Assembly (NCBI GenBank): GCA_030704615.1
Contig: CM060734.1
Coordinates: forward strand, 27,606,042 to 27,670,041
Source of the DNA: Takakia lepidozioides
Taxonomy: Eukaryota; Streptophyta; Takakiopsida; Takakiales; Takakiaceae
Direction of reading: 5' to 3'
Length of the DNA: 64,000 bases
Shown: in pieces, positions 1 through 13,561 of the stretch
Layout: every line of letters starts with the position of its first letter
Position numbering within the stretch: position 1 is the first letter of the stretch
The notes under the pieces: model-generated
Told to the model about the DNA's origin: nothing
Databases searched by the model: none
What the model saw: the letters and a program-made list of their open reading frames with translations, nothing else
Position numbers and translations under genes: made by a program

Positions 1-3000
1 TACGAAGCAGGTTTTTGGAACTACTCTCTGAGTTTAAAACAAAACTGTCTAAGCTGTTTTGGCTTGATGGATTACATAATGGCTGCTTTAGGTGTACCAA
101 GCAGTATCTTTGGAATTAACCATTGAGTTTAAAACAGGCCTGGTTACGCTATTATAAGTTTGAAAAGTACCAAGTAGTACTTTTGGACATACCCAGTGAT
201 TTGAAAGCAAGACCTTTGCACACTGTTTTGACTTGGAAAAATACCAAGCAGTGGGCTGGTCTGGCTTTTTCAAAATACATAATTCAAACTGGGCTTTTTG
301 GAATACCCTCTGAGCTGGTGTTGTCCATAAAGTTCTGATTATGCTCAATGTAGCACTCCTGCTCTGATTGAGTTTTGGAGAGATGATGGAAATCCAGATC
401 CAGACCTTTATGCATTCATGGAACATAGACTAAATTATCAGGTTGGGCTTTTGGAATTGCAACACCTGGCACTCGTTTTTAAAGGCTCAAGTGTTTCTGC
501 TGATGGTATGTACCAAGGGTGGTGTTTGTCCTGGTTTTTTTTTTTTTTTTTTTTTTAAACAAGACTCCTTCAATGATGAATGACATCTGAATCCAGGGTG
601 ATGGTTGTCTTGGAAATCCCACCCTCCCACCCTAACTTTTCATGTACTTCCAGGAAGATGACATGAGTTTCTATCAAGTAAGATACTGTCTATGCGAGGT
701 GAAGTTAGATAGTGCCTCGTCATGAAGCTGATTTGTCTTTATTTGACAATGACAGCACTTGTCTTGTCTGTGCCTTGACAAGACATATTTATCTTCCCTC
801 TGTTTTTTGCCCAGTGTACTTAGTGGTTTCTGTACACACTATCTACCTCTCACTTGTCATTTTCCAGTCTTCTTACTTTGATGTTCTAACACCTTTAATG
901 GCTTTTGCGGAGGTCTGGCAAAGCCATGGGGTATCAGCCCCCTATACCTCCATAACAATAATATGGAGCAACAAATCCCTCATAAGGTATGATCCTCTCC
1001 AGCAAAAATATGTTGGTTGATTGGGCATGGAGAGTAAGGCATCCTCGATGGTACCTGAAATAAACGTAGAGCATCTAAATGACTTCTGAATGATGATATT
1101 ATGAGCTAGGCCTTGGTAAGACAGCCTGCTAGAGTATATGTACTGTACACCTTATACATGATCCGGTCAATGCACATTACTCTTGTTAGCTGGTCTCCTG
1201 TAGCCGATGCCTTATGTCAATTTTAGATACCTTACGATACGAGCGACTTCCGTGTCCTTGGCTCAAGTGCTTCCATGTTCCTCCTGGTTATGGCTTTGCT
1301 CTTTGTAGCACCAAAAAAAGTACCCAATCTTACTATGTTGCTGGAAGATGGCTTGTTTGAATCAGGGGCAGTAGACTACTGCCAGTGGCTGAAGAACACA
1401 AGTTCTTATTCATACCTTTGGGTAAATTGGTTCTAACCAAAAAGTTGGCTGATATGGTGGGAAGATGTGCAGTAGTCTGCTGCCATTGGTTGAAGAACAC
1501 CTGTAATTTCTGAACTCTTGCCAAGTTTGAATTATGTTGTGCCGATGTTCACTCGTAATCTGAGAGCAGAGAGAATGCAGGCCTTTTATCCATTTGGTAT
1601 TCAAGTCCAAGGATAGAACTACATTGTAGAGGGAGAGCCTTATGAGAATGGGTCTGGTATGCGCACTCCCTTACGGGGTGAGTGCATACCAAACTCACTC
1701 CATAAGGGACTGCCATACCAGGGGTTGGATGGTGGGTGCCCCCCCTCTCCCTCTCTCCAATTATCTGTTTGGGATTAACAATTTTTTTCCTAAGCCTATC
1801 TGGTTTGGAAATTTATTGTCTTGAACTTTACCACCGAGGATGTAGCCTGCAATTTTTCATCCATTACATCCTTCCTCGATGTAACCATAACGGATGTAAG
1901 CCTAAGAGGATGTAACCTTAATGAAAGTGCAAAATTTCATTCCCAGTGGATGAAATCGCGGGATGGTTTGCCTAACCGTCTCTCTGCCCTAAGCACAGCA
2001 CGATACTCGTGCTTGTTTTCTCTGGTGGAGGGCGATGGCGGCCGAGTGCTCGAGCAGCACGATCTGCGCGCGCTTTGTTTTTTTAATGCGCGATGGCGGC
2101 AGGTACTTCCATTTCCCGTGCTGGCAAACGACCTACTGCTGTGTTTGCCTGCAATCTTTCGCATTCATGAAGCGGCGGCGCTCTTAAGGAGACGGAGGAA
2201 GTTAAGTTGCACTTTGTAAAGATGCAATTTTCCTCAAGTCTCCCATTTTGTTGCATTCTATTGTGATCTCTTGAGATTCAGATGTTGAACGCCGCAGCGT
2301 CCCACTCCACAAACGATTAAGGTTCTTAGTGGTGTCGCATCTTTGTTCTTCTTTTGATCAATTTGCTCACTGTAGAATGCATGTTGGACATGGATAGCAA
2401 CTGCGAAGACCTGCTACTCGCTTGGTGCATCCTCACTAACACCCATCTTGATGTGGTGGTTTTGGGGACGGGCACAGGTGAGGGCCTTCACTTAATATGT
2501 ATCTTTCAGTTTGCAGATGATCAAAAGACTTGGCGATGGGTGACGATTGACGCTGAATACTGCTTCAGCGGGGCATCCGATACGATTTGTTTTTGTTTTT
2601 TTATGATTGCAACCAACTGCTTCTGTTGAACAATATGGCAATGTGCTGAGCTTTATAGAATACAGACGTTCTATTAAGACTCGAGGGTTTTCAACCTGAT
2701 TATAAGTCGGTTTTTCTAGCATGATACCAGTATGAACTTTGGCATCATATTGATATGGTGCTGGAGTAACATCTCCAGACCTAAAGCTATCCAGTGATGC
2801 TTAAAACAGGCCTTCTTATGTTGTTTTAACATGGTAAGTACCAAGGAGTATTTTTGGACATTGAGGTTAGAGTTCTAAGACTAAAACAGTCACGACTACA
2901 CTGCTCTAACTTAGAGATTACCAAGCTGCTGGCATGATGGGCTTTTCGGATTACATAACATCTGTTTTAAGGTTGCCAAGCAATGCCTTTGGAACCACCC

Positions 3001-3390
3001 TTTGAGCAAATTACAGGCTGTCTGGTCTGATTTATCAAGCAGGTCTTTGGAACTACGTTCTGAATTTAGAACAGAATGTCTAAGCTGTTTTGGCTCGATG
3101 GCTTTTCAGACTACATACTGGCTGCTTTAGGTGTACCAAGCAGCATCTTTGAAATTAAGCGTTGAGTTTAAAACAGGCCAAGCACCTGGCATGACGGGCT
3201 TTTCAGATTACATAACATCTGTTTTAAGGTTGCCAAGCTATGCCTTTGGAACCACCCTTTGAGTCTGAAACAGATCTGGTTTTACTGTTTTAACTTGTTT
3301 AAGGCAGATATATTCATATTGTTTTAGCTCGAAGAATACCAAGCAGATGTATTGAAGGGCTTTGCCAAATTACCACCGTCTGGTCTGAGT
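1..3390 (+). repeat. macrosatellite unit 1 (reference for unit anatomy)
   Basis: The unit has three parts. About 2780-3390 plus 1-330 consists of diverged sub-repeats of roughly 85 bp, recognisable by phrases such as TTTAAAACAG, CCAAGCA and CTTTGGAA. About 330-1640 is unique AT-rich sequence with a 22-T tract at 535-556. About 1640-2780 is more GC-rich and holds an imperfect hairpin (1655-1695), a cluster of GATGTAA-like words (1835-1920) and a CG-rich block near 2030-2180. No tRNA, rRNA or snRNA gene was recognised. Confidence 0.8.
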
Positions 3391-6300
3391 TACGAAGCAG
3401 GTTTTTGGAACTACTCTCTGAGTTTAAAACAAAACTGTCTAAGCTGTTTTGGCTTGATGGATTACATAATGGCTGCTTTAGGTGTACCAAGCAGTATCTT
3501 TGGAATTAACCATTGAGTTTAAAACAGGCCTGGTTACGCTATTATAAGTTTGAAAAGTACCAAGTAGTACTTTTGGACATACCCAGTGATTTGAAAGCAA
3601 GACCTTTGCACACTGTTTTGACTTGGAAAAATACCAAGCAGTGGGCTGGTCTGGCTTTTTCAAAATACATAATTCAAACTGGGCTTTTTGGAATACCCTC
3701 TGAGCTGGTGTTGTCCATAAAGTTCTGATTATGCTCAATGTAGCACTCCTGCTCTGATTGAGTTTTGGAGAGATGATGGAAATCCAGATCCAGACCTTTA
3801 TGCATTCATGGAACATAGACTAAATTATCAGGTTGGGCTTTTGGAATTGCAACACCTGGCACTCGTTTTTAAAGGCTCAAGTGTTTCTGCTGATGGTATG
3901 TACCAAGGGTGGTGTTTGTCCTGGTTTTTTTTTTTTTTTTTTTTTTAAACAAGACTCCTTCAATGATGAATGACATCTGAATCCAGGGTGATGGTTGTCT
4001 TGGAAATCCCACCCTCCCACCCTAACTTTTCATGTACTTCCAGGAAGATGACATGAGTTTCTATCAAGTAAGATACTGTCTATGCGAGGTGAAGTTAGAT
4101 AGTGCCTCGTCATGAAGCTGATTTGTCTTTATTTGACAATGACAGCACTTGTCTTGTCTGTGCCTTGACAAGACATATTTATCTTCCCTCTGTTTTTTGC
4201 CCAGTGTACTTAGTGGTTTCTGTACACACTATCTACCTCTCACTTGTCATTTTCCAGTCTTCTTACTTTGATGTTCTAACACCTTTAATGGCTTTTGCGG
4301 AGGTCTGGCAAAGCCATGGGGTATCAGCCCCCTATACCTCCATAACAATAATATGGAGCAACAAATCCCTCATAAGGTATGATCCTCTCCAGCAAAAATA
4401 TGTTGGTTGATTGGGCATGGAGAGTAAGGCATCCTCGATGGTACCTGAAATAAACGTAGAGCATCTAAATGACTTCTGAATGATGATATTATGAGCTAGG
4501 CCTTGGTAAGACAGCCTGCTAGAGTATATGTACTGTACACCTTATACATGATCCGGTCAATGCACATTACTCTTGTTAGCTGGTCTCCTGTAGCCGATGC
4601 CTTATGTCAATTTTAGATACCTTACGATACGAGCGACTTCCGTGTCCTTGGCTCAAGTGCTTCCATGTTCCTCCTGGTTATGGCTTTGCTCTTTGTAGCA
4701 CCAAAAAAAGTACCCAATCTTACTATGTTGCTGGAAGATGGCTTGTTTGAATCAGGGGCAGTAGACTACTGCCAGTGGCTGAAGAACACAAGTTCTTATT
4801 CATACCTTTGGGTAAATTGGTTCTAACCAAAAAGTTGGCTGATATGGTGGGAAGATGTGCAGTAGTCTGCTGCCATTGGTTGAAGAACACCTGTAATTTC
4901 TGAACTCTTGCCAAGTTTGAATTATGTTGTGCCGATGTTCACTCGTAATCTGAGAGCAGAGAGAATGCAGGCCTTTTATCCATTTGGTATTCAAGTCCAA
5001 GGATAGAACTACATTGTAGAGGGAGAGCCTTATGAGAATGGGTCTGGTATGCGCACTCCCTTACGGGGTGAGTGCATACCAAACTCACTCCATAAGGGAC
5101 TGCCATACCAGGGGTTGGATGGTGGGTGCCCCCCCTCTCCCTCTCTCCAATTATCTGTTTGGGATTAACAATTTTTTTCCTAAGCCTATCTGGTTTGGAA
5201 ATTTATTGTCTTGAACTTTACCACCGAGGATGTAGCCTGCAATTTTTCATCCATTACATCCTTCCTCGATGTAACCATAACGGATGTAAGCCTAAGAGGA
5301 TGTAACCTTAATGAAAGTGCAAAATTTCATTCCCAGTGGATGAAATCGCGGGATGGTTTGCCTAACCGTCTCTCTGCCCTAAGCACAGCACGATACTCGT
5401 GCTTGTTTTCTCTGGTGGAGGGCGATGGCGGCCGAGTGCTCGAGCAGCACGATCTGCGCGCGCTTTGTTTTTTTAATGCGCGATGGCGGCAGGTACTTCC
5501 ATTTCCCGTGCTGGCAAACGACCTACTGCTGTGTTTGCCTGCAATCTTTCGCATTCATGAAGCGGCGGCGCTCTTAAGGAGACGGAGGAAGTTAAGTTGC
5601 ACTTTGTAAAGATGCAATTTTCCTCAAGTCTCCCATTTTGTTGCATTCTATTGTGATCTCTTGAGATTCAGATGTTGAACGCCGCAGCGTCCCACTCCAC
5701 AAACGATTAAGGTTCTTAGTGGTGTCGCATCTTTGTTCTTCTTTTGATCAATTTGCTCACTGTAGAATGCATGTTGGACATGGATAGCAACTGCGAAGAC
5801 CTGCTACTCGCTTGGTGCATCCTCACTAACACCCATCTTGATGTGGTGGTTTTGGGGACGGGCACAGGTGAGGGCCTTCACTTAATATGTATCTTTCAGT
5901 TTGCAGATGATCAAAAGACTTGGCGATGGGTGACGATTGACGCTGAATACTGCTTCAGCGGGGCATCCGATACGATTTGTTTTTGTTTTTTTATGATTGC
6001 AACCAACTGCTTCTGTTGAACAATATGGCAATGTGCTGAGCTTTATAGAATACAGACGTTCTATTAAGACTCGAGGGTTTTCAACCTGATTATAAGTCGG
6101 TTTTTCTAGCATGATACCAGTATGAACTTTGGCATCATATTGATATGGTGCTGGAGTAACATCTCCAGACCTAAAGCTATCCAGTGATGCTTAAAACAGG
6201 CCTTCTTATGTTGTTTTAACATGGTAAGTACCAAGGAGTACTTTTTGGACATTGAGGTTAGAGTTCTAAGACTAAAACAGTCACGACTACACTGCTCTAA

Positions 6301-6781
6301 CTTAGAGATTACCAAGCTGCTGGCATGATGGGCTTTTCGGATTACATAACATCTGTTTTAAGGTTGCCAAGCAATGCCTTTGGAACCACCCTTTGAGCAA
6401 ATTACAGGCTGTCTGGTCTGATTTATCAAGCAGGTCTTTGGAACTACGTTCTGAATTTAGAACAGAATGTCTAAGCTGTTTTGGCTCGATGGCTTTTCAG
6501 ACTACATACTGGCTGCTTTAGGTGTACCAAGCAGCATCTTTGAAATTAAGCGTTGAGTTTAAAACAGGCCAAGCACCTGGCATGACGGGCTTTTCAGATT
6601 ACATAACATCTGTTTTAAGGTTGCCAAGCTATGCCTTTGGAACCACCCTTTGAGTCTGAAACAGATCTGGTTTTACTGTTTTAACTTGTTTAAGGCAGAT
6701 ATATTCATATTGTTTTAGCTCGAAGAATACCAAGCAGATGTATTGAAGGGCTTTGCCAAATTACCACCGTCTGGTCTGAGT
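3391..6781 (+). repeat. macrosatellite unit 2
   Basis: Full unit, one base longer than unit 1 through an extra C in the GGAGTACTTTTTGG stretch near 6240. Units 3 and 4 share this extra base, so unit 1 is the odd one at that site. Confidence 0.95.
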
Positions 6782-9700
6782 TACGAAGCAGGTTTTTGGA
6801 ACTACTCTCTGAGTTTAAAACAAAACTGTCTAAGCTGTTTTGGCTTGATGGATTACATAATGGCTGCTTTAGGTGTACCAAGCAGTATCTTTGGAATTAA
6901 CCATTGAGTTTAAAACAGGCCTGGTTACGCTATTATAAGTTTGAAAAGTACCAAGTAGTACTTTTGGACATACCCAGTGATTTGAAAGCAAGACCTTTGC
7001 ACACTGTTTTGACTTGGAAAAATACCAAGCAGTGGGCTGGTCTGGCTTTTTCAAAATACATAATTCAAACTGGGCTTTTTGGAATACCCTCTGAGCTGGT
7101 GTTGTCCATAAAGTTCTGATTATGCTCAATGTAGCACTCCTGCTCTGATTGAGTTTTGGAGAGATGATGGAAATCCAGATCCAGACCTTTATGCATTCAT
7201 GGAACATAGACTAAATTATCAGGTTGGGCTTTTGGAATTGCAACACCTGGCACTCGTTTTTAAAGGCTCAAGTGTTTCTGCTGATGGTATGTACCAAGGG
7301 TGGTGTTTGTCCTGGTTTTTTTTTTTTTTTTTTTTTAAACAAGACTCCTTCAATGATGAATGACATCTGAATCCAGGGTGATGGTTGTCTTGGAAATCCC
7401 ACCCTCCCACCCTAACTTTTCATGTACTTCCAGGAAGATGACATGAGTTTCTATCAAGTAAGATACTGTCTATGCGAGGTGAAGTTAGATAGTGCCTCGT
7501 CATGAAGCTGATTTGTCTTTATTTGACAATGACAGCACTTGTCTTGTCTGTGCCTTGACAAGACATATTTATCTTCCCTCTGTTTTTTGCCCAGTGTACT
7601 TAGTGGTTTCTGTACACACTATCTACCTCTCACTTGTCATTTTCCAGTCTTCTTACTTTGATGTTCTAACACCTTTAATGGCTTTTGCGGAGGTCTGGCA
7701 AAGCCATGGGGTATCAGCCCCCTATACCTCCATAACAATAATATGGAGCAACAAATCCCTCATAAGGTATGATCCTCTCCAGCAAAAATATGTTGGTTGA
7801 TTGGGCATGGAGAGTAAGGCATCCTCGATGGTACCTGAAATAAACGTAGAGCATCTAAATGACTTCTGAATGATGATATTATGAGCTAGGCCTTGGTAAG
7901 ACAGCCTGCTAGAGTATATGTACTGTACACCTTATACATGATCCGGTCAATGCACATTACTCTTGTTAGCTGGTCTCCTGTAGCCGATGCCTTATGTCAA
8001 TTTTAGATACCTTACGATACGAGCGACTTCCGTGTCCTTGGCTCAAGTGCTTCCATGTTCCTCCTGGTTATGGCTTTGCTCTTTGTAGCACCAAAAAAAG
8101 TACCCAATCTTACTATGTTGCTGGAAGATGGCTTGTTTGAATCAGGGGCAGTAGACTACTGCCAGTGGCTGAAGAACACAAGTTCTTATTCATACCTTTG
8201 GGTAAATTGGTTCTAACCAAAAAGTTGGCTGATATGGTGGGAAGATGTGCAGTAGTCTGCTGCCATTGGTTGAAGAACACCTGTAATTTCTGAACTCTTG
8301 CCAAGTTTGAATTATGTTGTGCCGATGTTCACTCGTAATCTGAGAGCAGAGAGAATGCAGGCCTTTTATCCATTTGGTATTCAAGTCCAAGGATAGAACT
8401 ACATTGTAGAGGGAGAGCCTTATGAGAATGGGTCTGGTATGCGCACTCCCTTACGGGGTGAGTGCATACCAAACTCACTCCATAAGGGACTGCCATACCA
8501 GGGGTTGGATGGTGGGTGCCCCCCCTCTCCCTCTCTCCAATTATCTGTTTGGGATTAACAATTTTTTTCCTAAGCCTATCTGGTTTGGAAATTTATTGTC
8601 TTGAACTTTACCACCGAGGATGTAGCCTGCAATTTTTCATCCATTACATCCTTCCTCGATGTAACCATAACGGATGTAAGCCTAAGAGGATGTAACCTTA
8701 ATGAAAGTGCAAAATTTCATTCCCAGTGGATGAAATCGCGGGATGGTTTGCCTAACCGTCTCTCTGCCCTAAGCACAGCACGATACTCGTGCTTGTTTTC
8801 TCTGGTGGAGGGCGATGGCGGCCGAGTGCTCGAGCAGCACGATCTGCGCGCGCTTTGTTTTTTTAATGCGCGATGGCGGCAGGTACTTCCATTTCCCGTG
8901 CTGGCAAACGACCTACTGCTGTGTTTGCCTGCAATCTTTCGCATTCATGAAGCGGCGGCGCTCTTAAGGAGACGGAGGAAGTTAAGTTGCACTTTGTAAA
9001 GATGCAATTTTCCTCAAGTCTCCCATTTTGTTGCATTCTATTGTGATCTCTTGAGATTCAGATGTTGAACGCCGCAGCGTCCCACTCCACAAACGATTAA
9101 GGTTCTTAGTGGTGTCGCATCTTTGTTCTTCTTTTGATCAATTTGCTCACTGTAGAATGCATGTTGGACATGGATAGCAACTGCGAAGACCTGCTACTCG
9201 CTTGGTGCATCCTCACTAACACCCATCTTGATGTGGTGGTTTTGGGGACGGGCACAGGTGAGGGCCTTCACTTAATATGTATCTTTCAGTTTGCAGATGA
9301 TCAAAAGACTTGGCGATGGGTGACGATTGACGCTGAATACTGCTTCAGCGGGGCATCCGATACGATTTGTTTTTGTTTTTTTATGATTGCAACCAACTGC
9401 TTCTGTTGAACAATATGGCAATGTGCTGAGCTTTATAGAATACAGACGTTCTATTAAGACTCGAGGGTTTTCAACCTGATTATAAGTCGGTTTTTCTAGC
9501 ATGATACCAGTATGAACTTTGGCATCATATTGATATGGTGCTGGAGTAACATCTCCAGACCTAAAGCTATCCAGTGATGCTTAAAACAGGCCTTCTTATG
9601 TTGTTTTAACATGGTAAGTACCAAGGAGTACTTTTTGGACATTGAGGTTAGAGTTCTAAGACTAAAACAGTCACGACTACACTGCTCTAACTTAGAGATT

Positions 9701-10171
9701 ACCAAGCTGCTGGCATGATGGGCTTTTCGGATTACATAACATCTGTTTTAAGGTTGCCAAGCAATGCCTTTGGAACCACCCTTTGAGCAAATTACAGGCT
9801 GTCTGGTCTGATTTATCAAGCAGGTCTTTGGAACTACGTTCTGAATTTAGAACAGAATGTCTAAGCTGTTTTGGCTCGATGGCTTTTCAGACTACATACT
9901 GGCTGCTTTAGGTGTACCAAGCAGCATCTTTGAAATTAAGCGTTGAGTTTAAAACAGGCCAAGCACCTGGCATGACGGGCTTTTCAGATTACATAACATC
10001 TGTTTTAAGGTTGCCAAGCTATGCCTTTGGAACCACCCTTTGAGTCTGAAACAGATCTGGTTTTACTGTTTTAACTTGTTTAAGGCAGATATATTCATAT
10101 TGTTTTAGCTCGAAGAATACCAAGCAGATGTATTGAAGGGCTTTGCCAAATTACCACCGTCTGGTCTGAGT
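6782..10171 (+). repeat. macrosatellite unit 3
   Basis: Full 3390-bp unit carrying the extra C near 9630. Its T tract is one base shorter (21 T) than that of units 1 and 2. Confidence 0.95.
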
Positions 10172-13100
10172 TACGAAGCAGGTTTTTGGAACTACTCTCT
10201 GAGTTTAAAACAAAACTGTCTAAGCTGTTTTGGCTTGATGGATTACATAATGGCTGCTTTAGGTGTACCAAGCAGTATCTTTGGAATTAACCATTGAGTT
10301 TAAAACAGGCCTGGTTACGCTATTATAAGTTTGAAAAGTACCAAGTAGTACTTTTGGACATACCCAGTGATTTGAAAGCAAGACCTTTGCACACTGTTTT
10401 GACTTGGAAAAATACCAAGCAGTGGGCTGGTCTGGCTTTTTCAAAATACATAATTCAAACTGGGCTTTTTGGAATACCCTCTGAGCTGGTGTTGTCCATA
10501 AAGTTCTGATTATGCTCAATGTAGCACTCCTGCTCTGATTGAGTTTTGGAGAGATGATGGAAATCCAGATCCAGACCTTTATGCATTCATGGAACATAGA
10601 CTAAATTATCAGGTTGGGCTTTTGGAATTGCAACACCTGGCACTCGTTTTTAAAGGCTCAAGTGTTTCTGCTGATGGTATGTACCAAGGGTGGTGTTTGT
10701 CCTGGTTTTTTTTTTTTTTTTTTTTTAAACAAGACTCCTTCAATGATGAATGACATCTGAATCCAGGGTGATGGTTGTCTTGGAAATCCCACCCTCCCAC
10801 CCTAACTTTTCATGTACTTCCAGGAAGATGACATGAGTTTCTATCAAGTAAGATACTGTCTATGCGAGGTGAAGTTAGATAGTGCCTCGTCATGAAGCTG
10901 ATTTGTCTTTATTTGACAATGACAGCACTTGTCTTGTCTGTGCCTTGACAAGACATATTTATCTTCCCTCTGTTTTTTGCCCAGTGTACTTAGTGGTTTC
11001 TGTACACACTATCTACCTCTCACTTGTCATTTTCCAGTCTTCTTACTTTGATGTTCTAACACCTTTAATGGCTTTTGCGGAGGTCTGGCAAAGCCATGGG
11101 GTATCAGCCCCCTATACCTCCATAACAATAATATGGAGCAACAAATCCCTCATAAGGTATGATCCTCTCCAGCAAAAATATGTTGGTTGATTGGGCATGG
11201 AGAGTAAGGCATCCTCGATGGTACCTGAAATAAACGTAGAGCATCTAAATGACTTCTGAATGATGATATTATGAGCTAGGCCTTGGTAAGACAGCCTGCT
11301 AGAGTATATGTACTGTACACCTTATACATGATCCGGTCAATGCACATTACTCTTGTTAGCTGGTCTCCTGTAGCCGATGCCTTATGTCAATTTTAGATAC
11401 CTTACGATACGAGCGACTTCCGTGTCCTTGGCTCAAGTGCTTCCATGTTCCTCCTGGTTATGGCTTTGCTCTTTGTAGCACCAAAAAAAGTACCCAATCT
11501 TACTATGTTGCTGGAAGATGGCTTGTTTGAATCAGGGGCAGTAGACTACTGCCAGTGGCTGAAGAACACAAGTTCTTATTCATACCTTTGGGTAAATTGG
11601 TTCTAACCAAAAAGTTGGCTGATATGGTGGGAAGATGTGCAGTAGTCTGCTGCCATTGGTTGAAGAACACCTGTAATTTCTGAACTCTTGCCAAGTTTGA
11701 ATTATGTTGTGCCGATGTTCACTCGTAATCTGAGAGCAGAGAGAATGCAGGCCTTTTATCCATTTGGTATTCAAGTCCAAGGATAGAACTACATTGTAGA
11801 GGGAGAGCCTTATGAGAATGGGTCTGGTATGCGCACTCCCTTACGGGGTGAGTGCATACCAAACTCACTCCATAAGGGACTGCCATACCAGGGGTTGGAT
11901 GGTGGGTGCCCCCCCTCTCCCTCTCTCCAATTATCTGTTTGGGATTAACAATTTTTTTCCTAAGCCTATCTGGTTTGGAAATTTATTGTCTTGAACTTTA
12001 CCACCGAGGATGTAGCCTGCAATTTTTCATCCATTACATCCTTCCTCGATGTAACCATAACGGATGTAAGCCTAAGAGGATGTAACCTTAATGAAAGTGC
12101 AAAATTTCATTCCCAGTGGATGAAATCGCGGGATGGTTTGCCTAACCGTCTCTCTGCCCTAAGCACAGCACGATACTCGTGCTTGTTTTCTCTGGTGGAG
12201 GGCGATGGCGGCCGAGTGCTCGAGCAGCACGATCTGCGCGCGCTTTGTTTTTTTAATGCGCGATGGCGGCAGGTACTTCCATTTCCCGTGCTGGCAAACG
12301 ACCTACTGCTGTGTTTGCCTGCAATCTTTCGCATTCATGAAGCGGCGGCGCTCTTAAGGAGACGGAGGAAGTTAAGTTGCACTTTGTAAAGATGCAATTT
12401 TCCTCAAGTCTCCCATTTTGTTGCATTCTATTGTGATCTCTTGAGATTCAGATGTTGAACGCCGCAGCGTCCCACTCCACAAACGATTAAGGTTCTTAGT
12501 GGTGTCGCATCTTTGTTCTTCTTTTGATCAATTTGCTCACTGTAGAATGCATGTTGGACATGGATAGCAACTGCGAAGACCTGCTACTCGCTTGGTGCAT
12601 CCTCACTAACACCCATCTTGATGTGGTGGTTTTGGGGACGGGCACAGGTGAGGGCCTTCACTTAATATGTATCTTTCAGTTTGCAGATGATCAAAAGACT
12701 TGGCGATGGGTGACGATTGACGCTGAATACTGCTTCAGCGGGGCATCCGATACGATTTGTTTTTGTTTTTTTATGATTGCAACCAACTGCTTCTGTTGAA
12801 CAATATGGCAATGTGCTGAGCTTTATAGAATACAGACGTTCTATTAAGACTCGAGGGTTTTCAACCTGATTATAAGTCGGTTTTTCTAGCATGATACCAG
12901 TATGAACTTTGGCATCATATTGATATGGTGCTGGAGTAACATCTCCAGACCTAAAGCTATCCAGTGATGCTTAAAACAGGCCTTCTTATGTTGTTTTAAC
13001 ATGGTAAGTACCAAGGAGTACTTTTTGGACATTGAGGTTAGAGTTCTAAGACTAAAACAGTCACGACTACACTGCTCTAACTTAGAGATTACCAAGCTGC

Positions 13101-13561
13101 TGGCATGATGGGCTTTTCGGATTACATAACATCTGTTTTAAGGTTGCCAAGCAATGCCTTTGGAACCACCCTTTGAGCAAATTACAGGCTGTCTGGTCTG
13201 ATTTATCAAGCAGGTCTTTGGAACTACGTTCTGAATTTAGAACAGAATGTCTAAGCTGTTTTGGCTCGATGGCTTTTCAGACTACATACTGGCTGCTTTA
13301 GGTGTACCAAGCAGCATCTTTGAAATTAAGCGTTGAGTTTAAAACAGGCCAAGCACCTGGCATGACGGGCTTTTCAGATTACATAACATCTGTTTTAAGG
13401 TTGCCAAGCTATGCCTTTGGAACCACCCTTTGAGTCTGAAACAGATCTGGTTTTACTGTTTTAACTTGTTTAAGGCAGATATATTCATATTGTTTTAGCT
13501 CGAAGAATACCAAGCAGATGTATTGAAGGGCTTTGCCAAATTACCACCGTCTGGTCTGAGT
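10172..13561 (+). repeat. macrosatellite unit 4
   Basis: Full 3390-bp unit, essentially identical to unit 3 where I compared them. Confidence 0.95.

Noticed and set aside
1655-1725. tRNA- or snRNA-like gene at the hairpin in the satellite unit
   Set aside because: The hairpin is imperfect and no A/B boxes, cloverleaf or snRNA signature could be made out.
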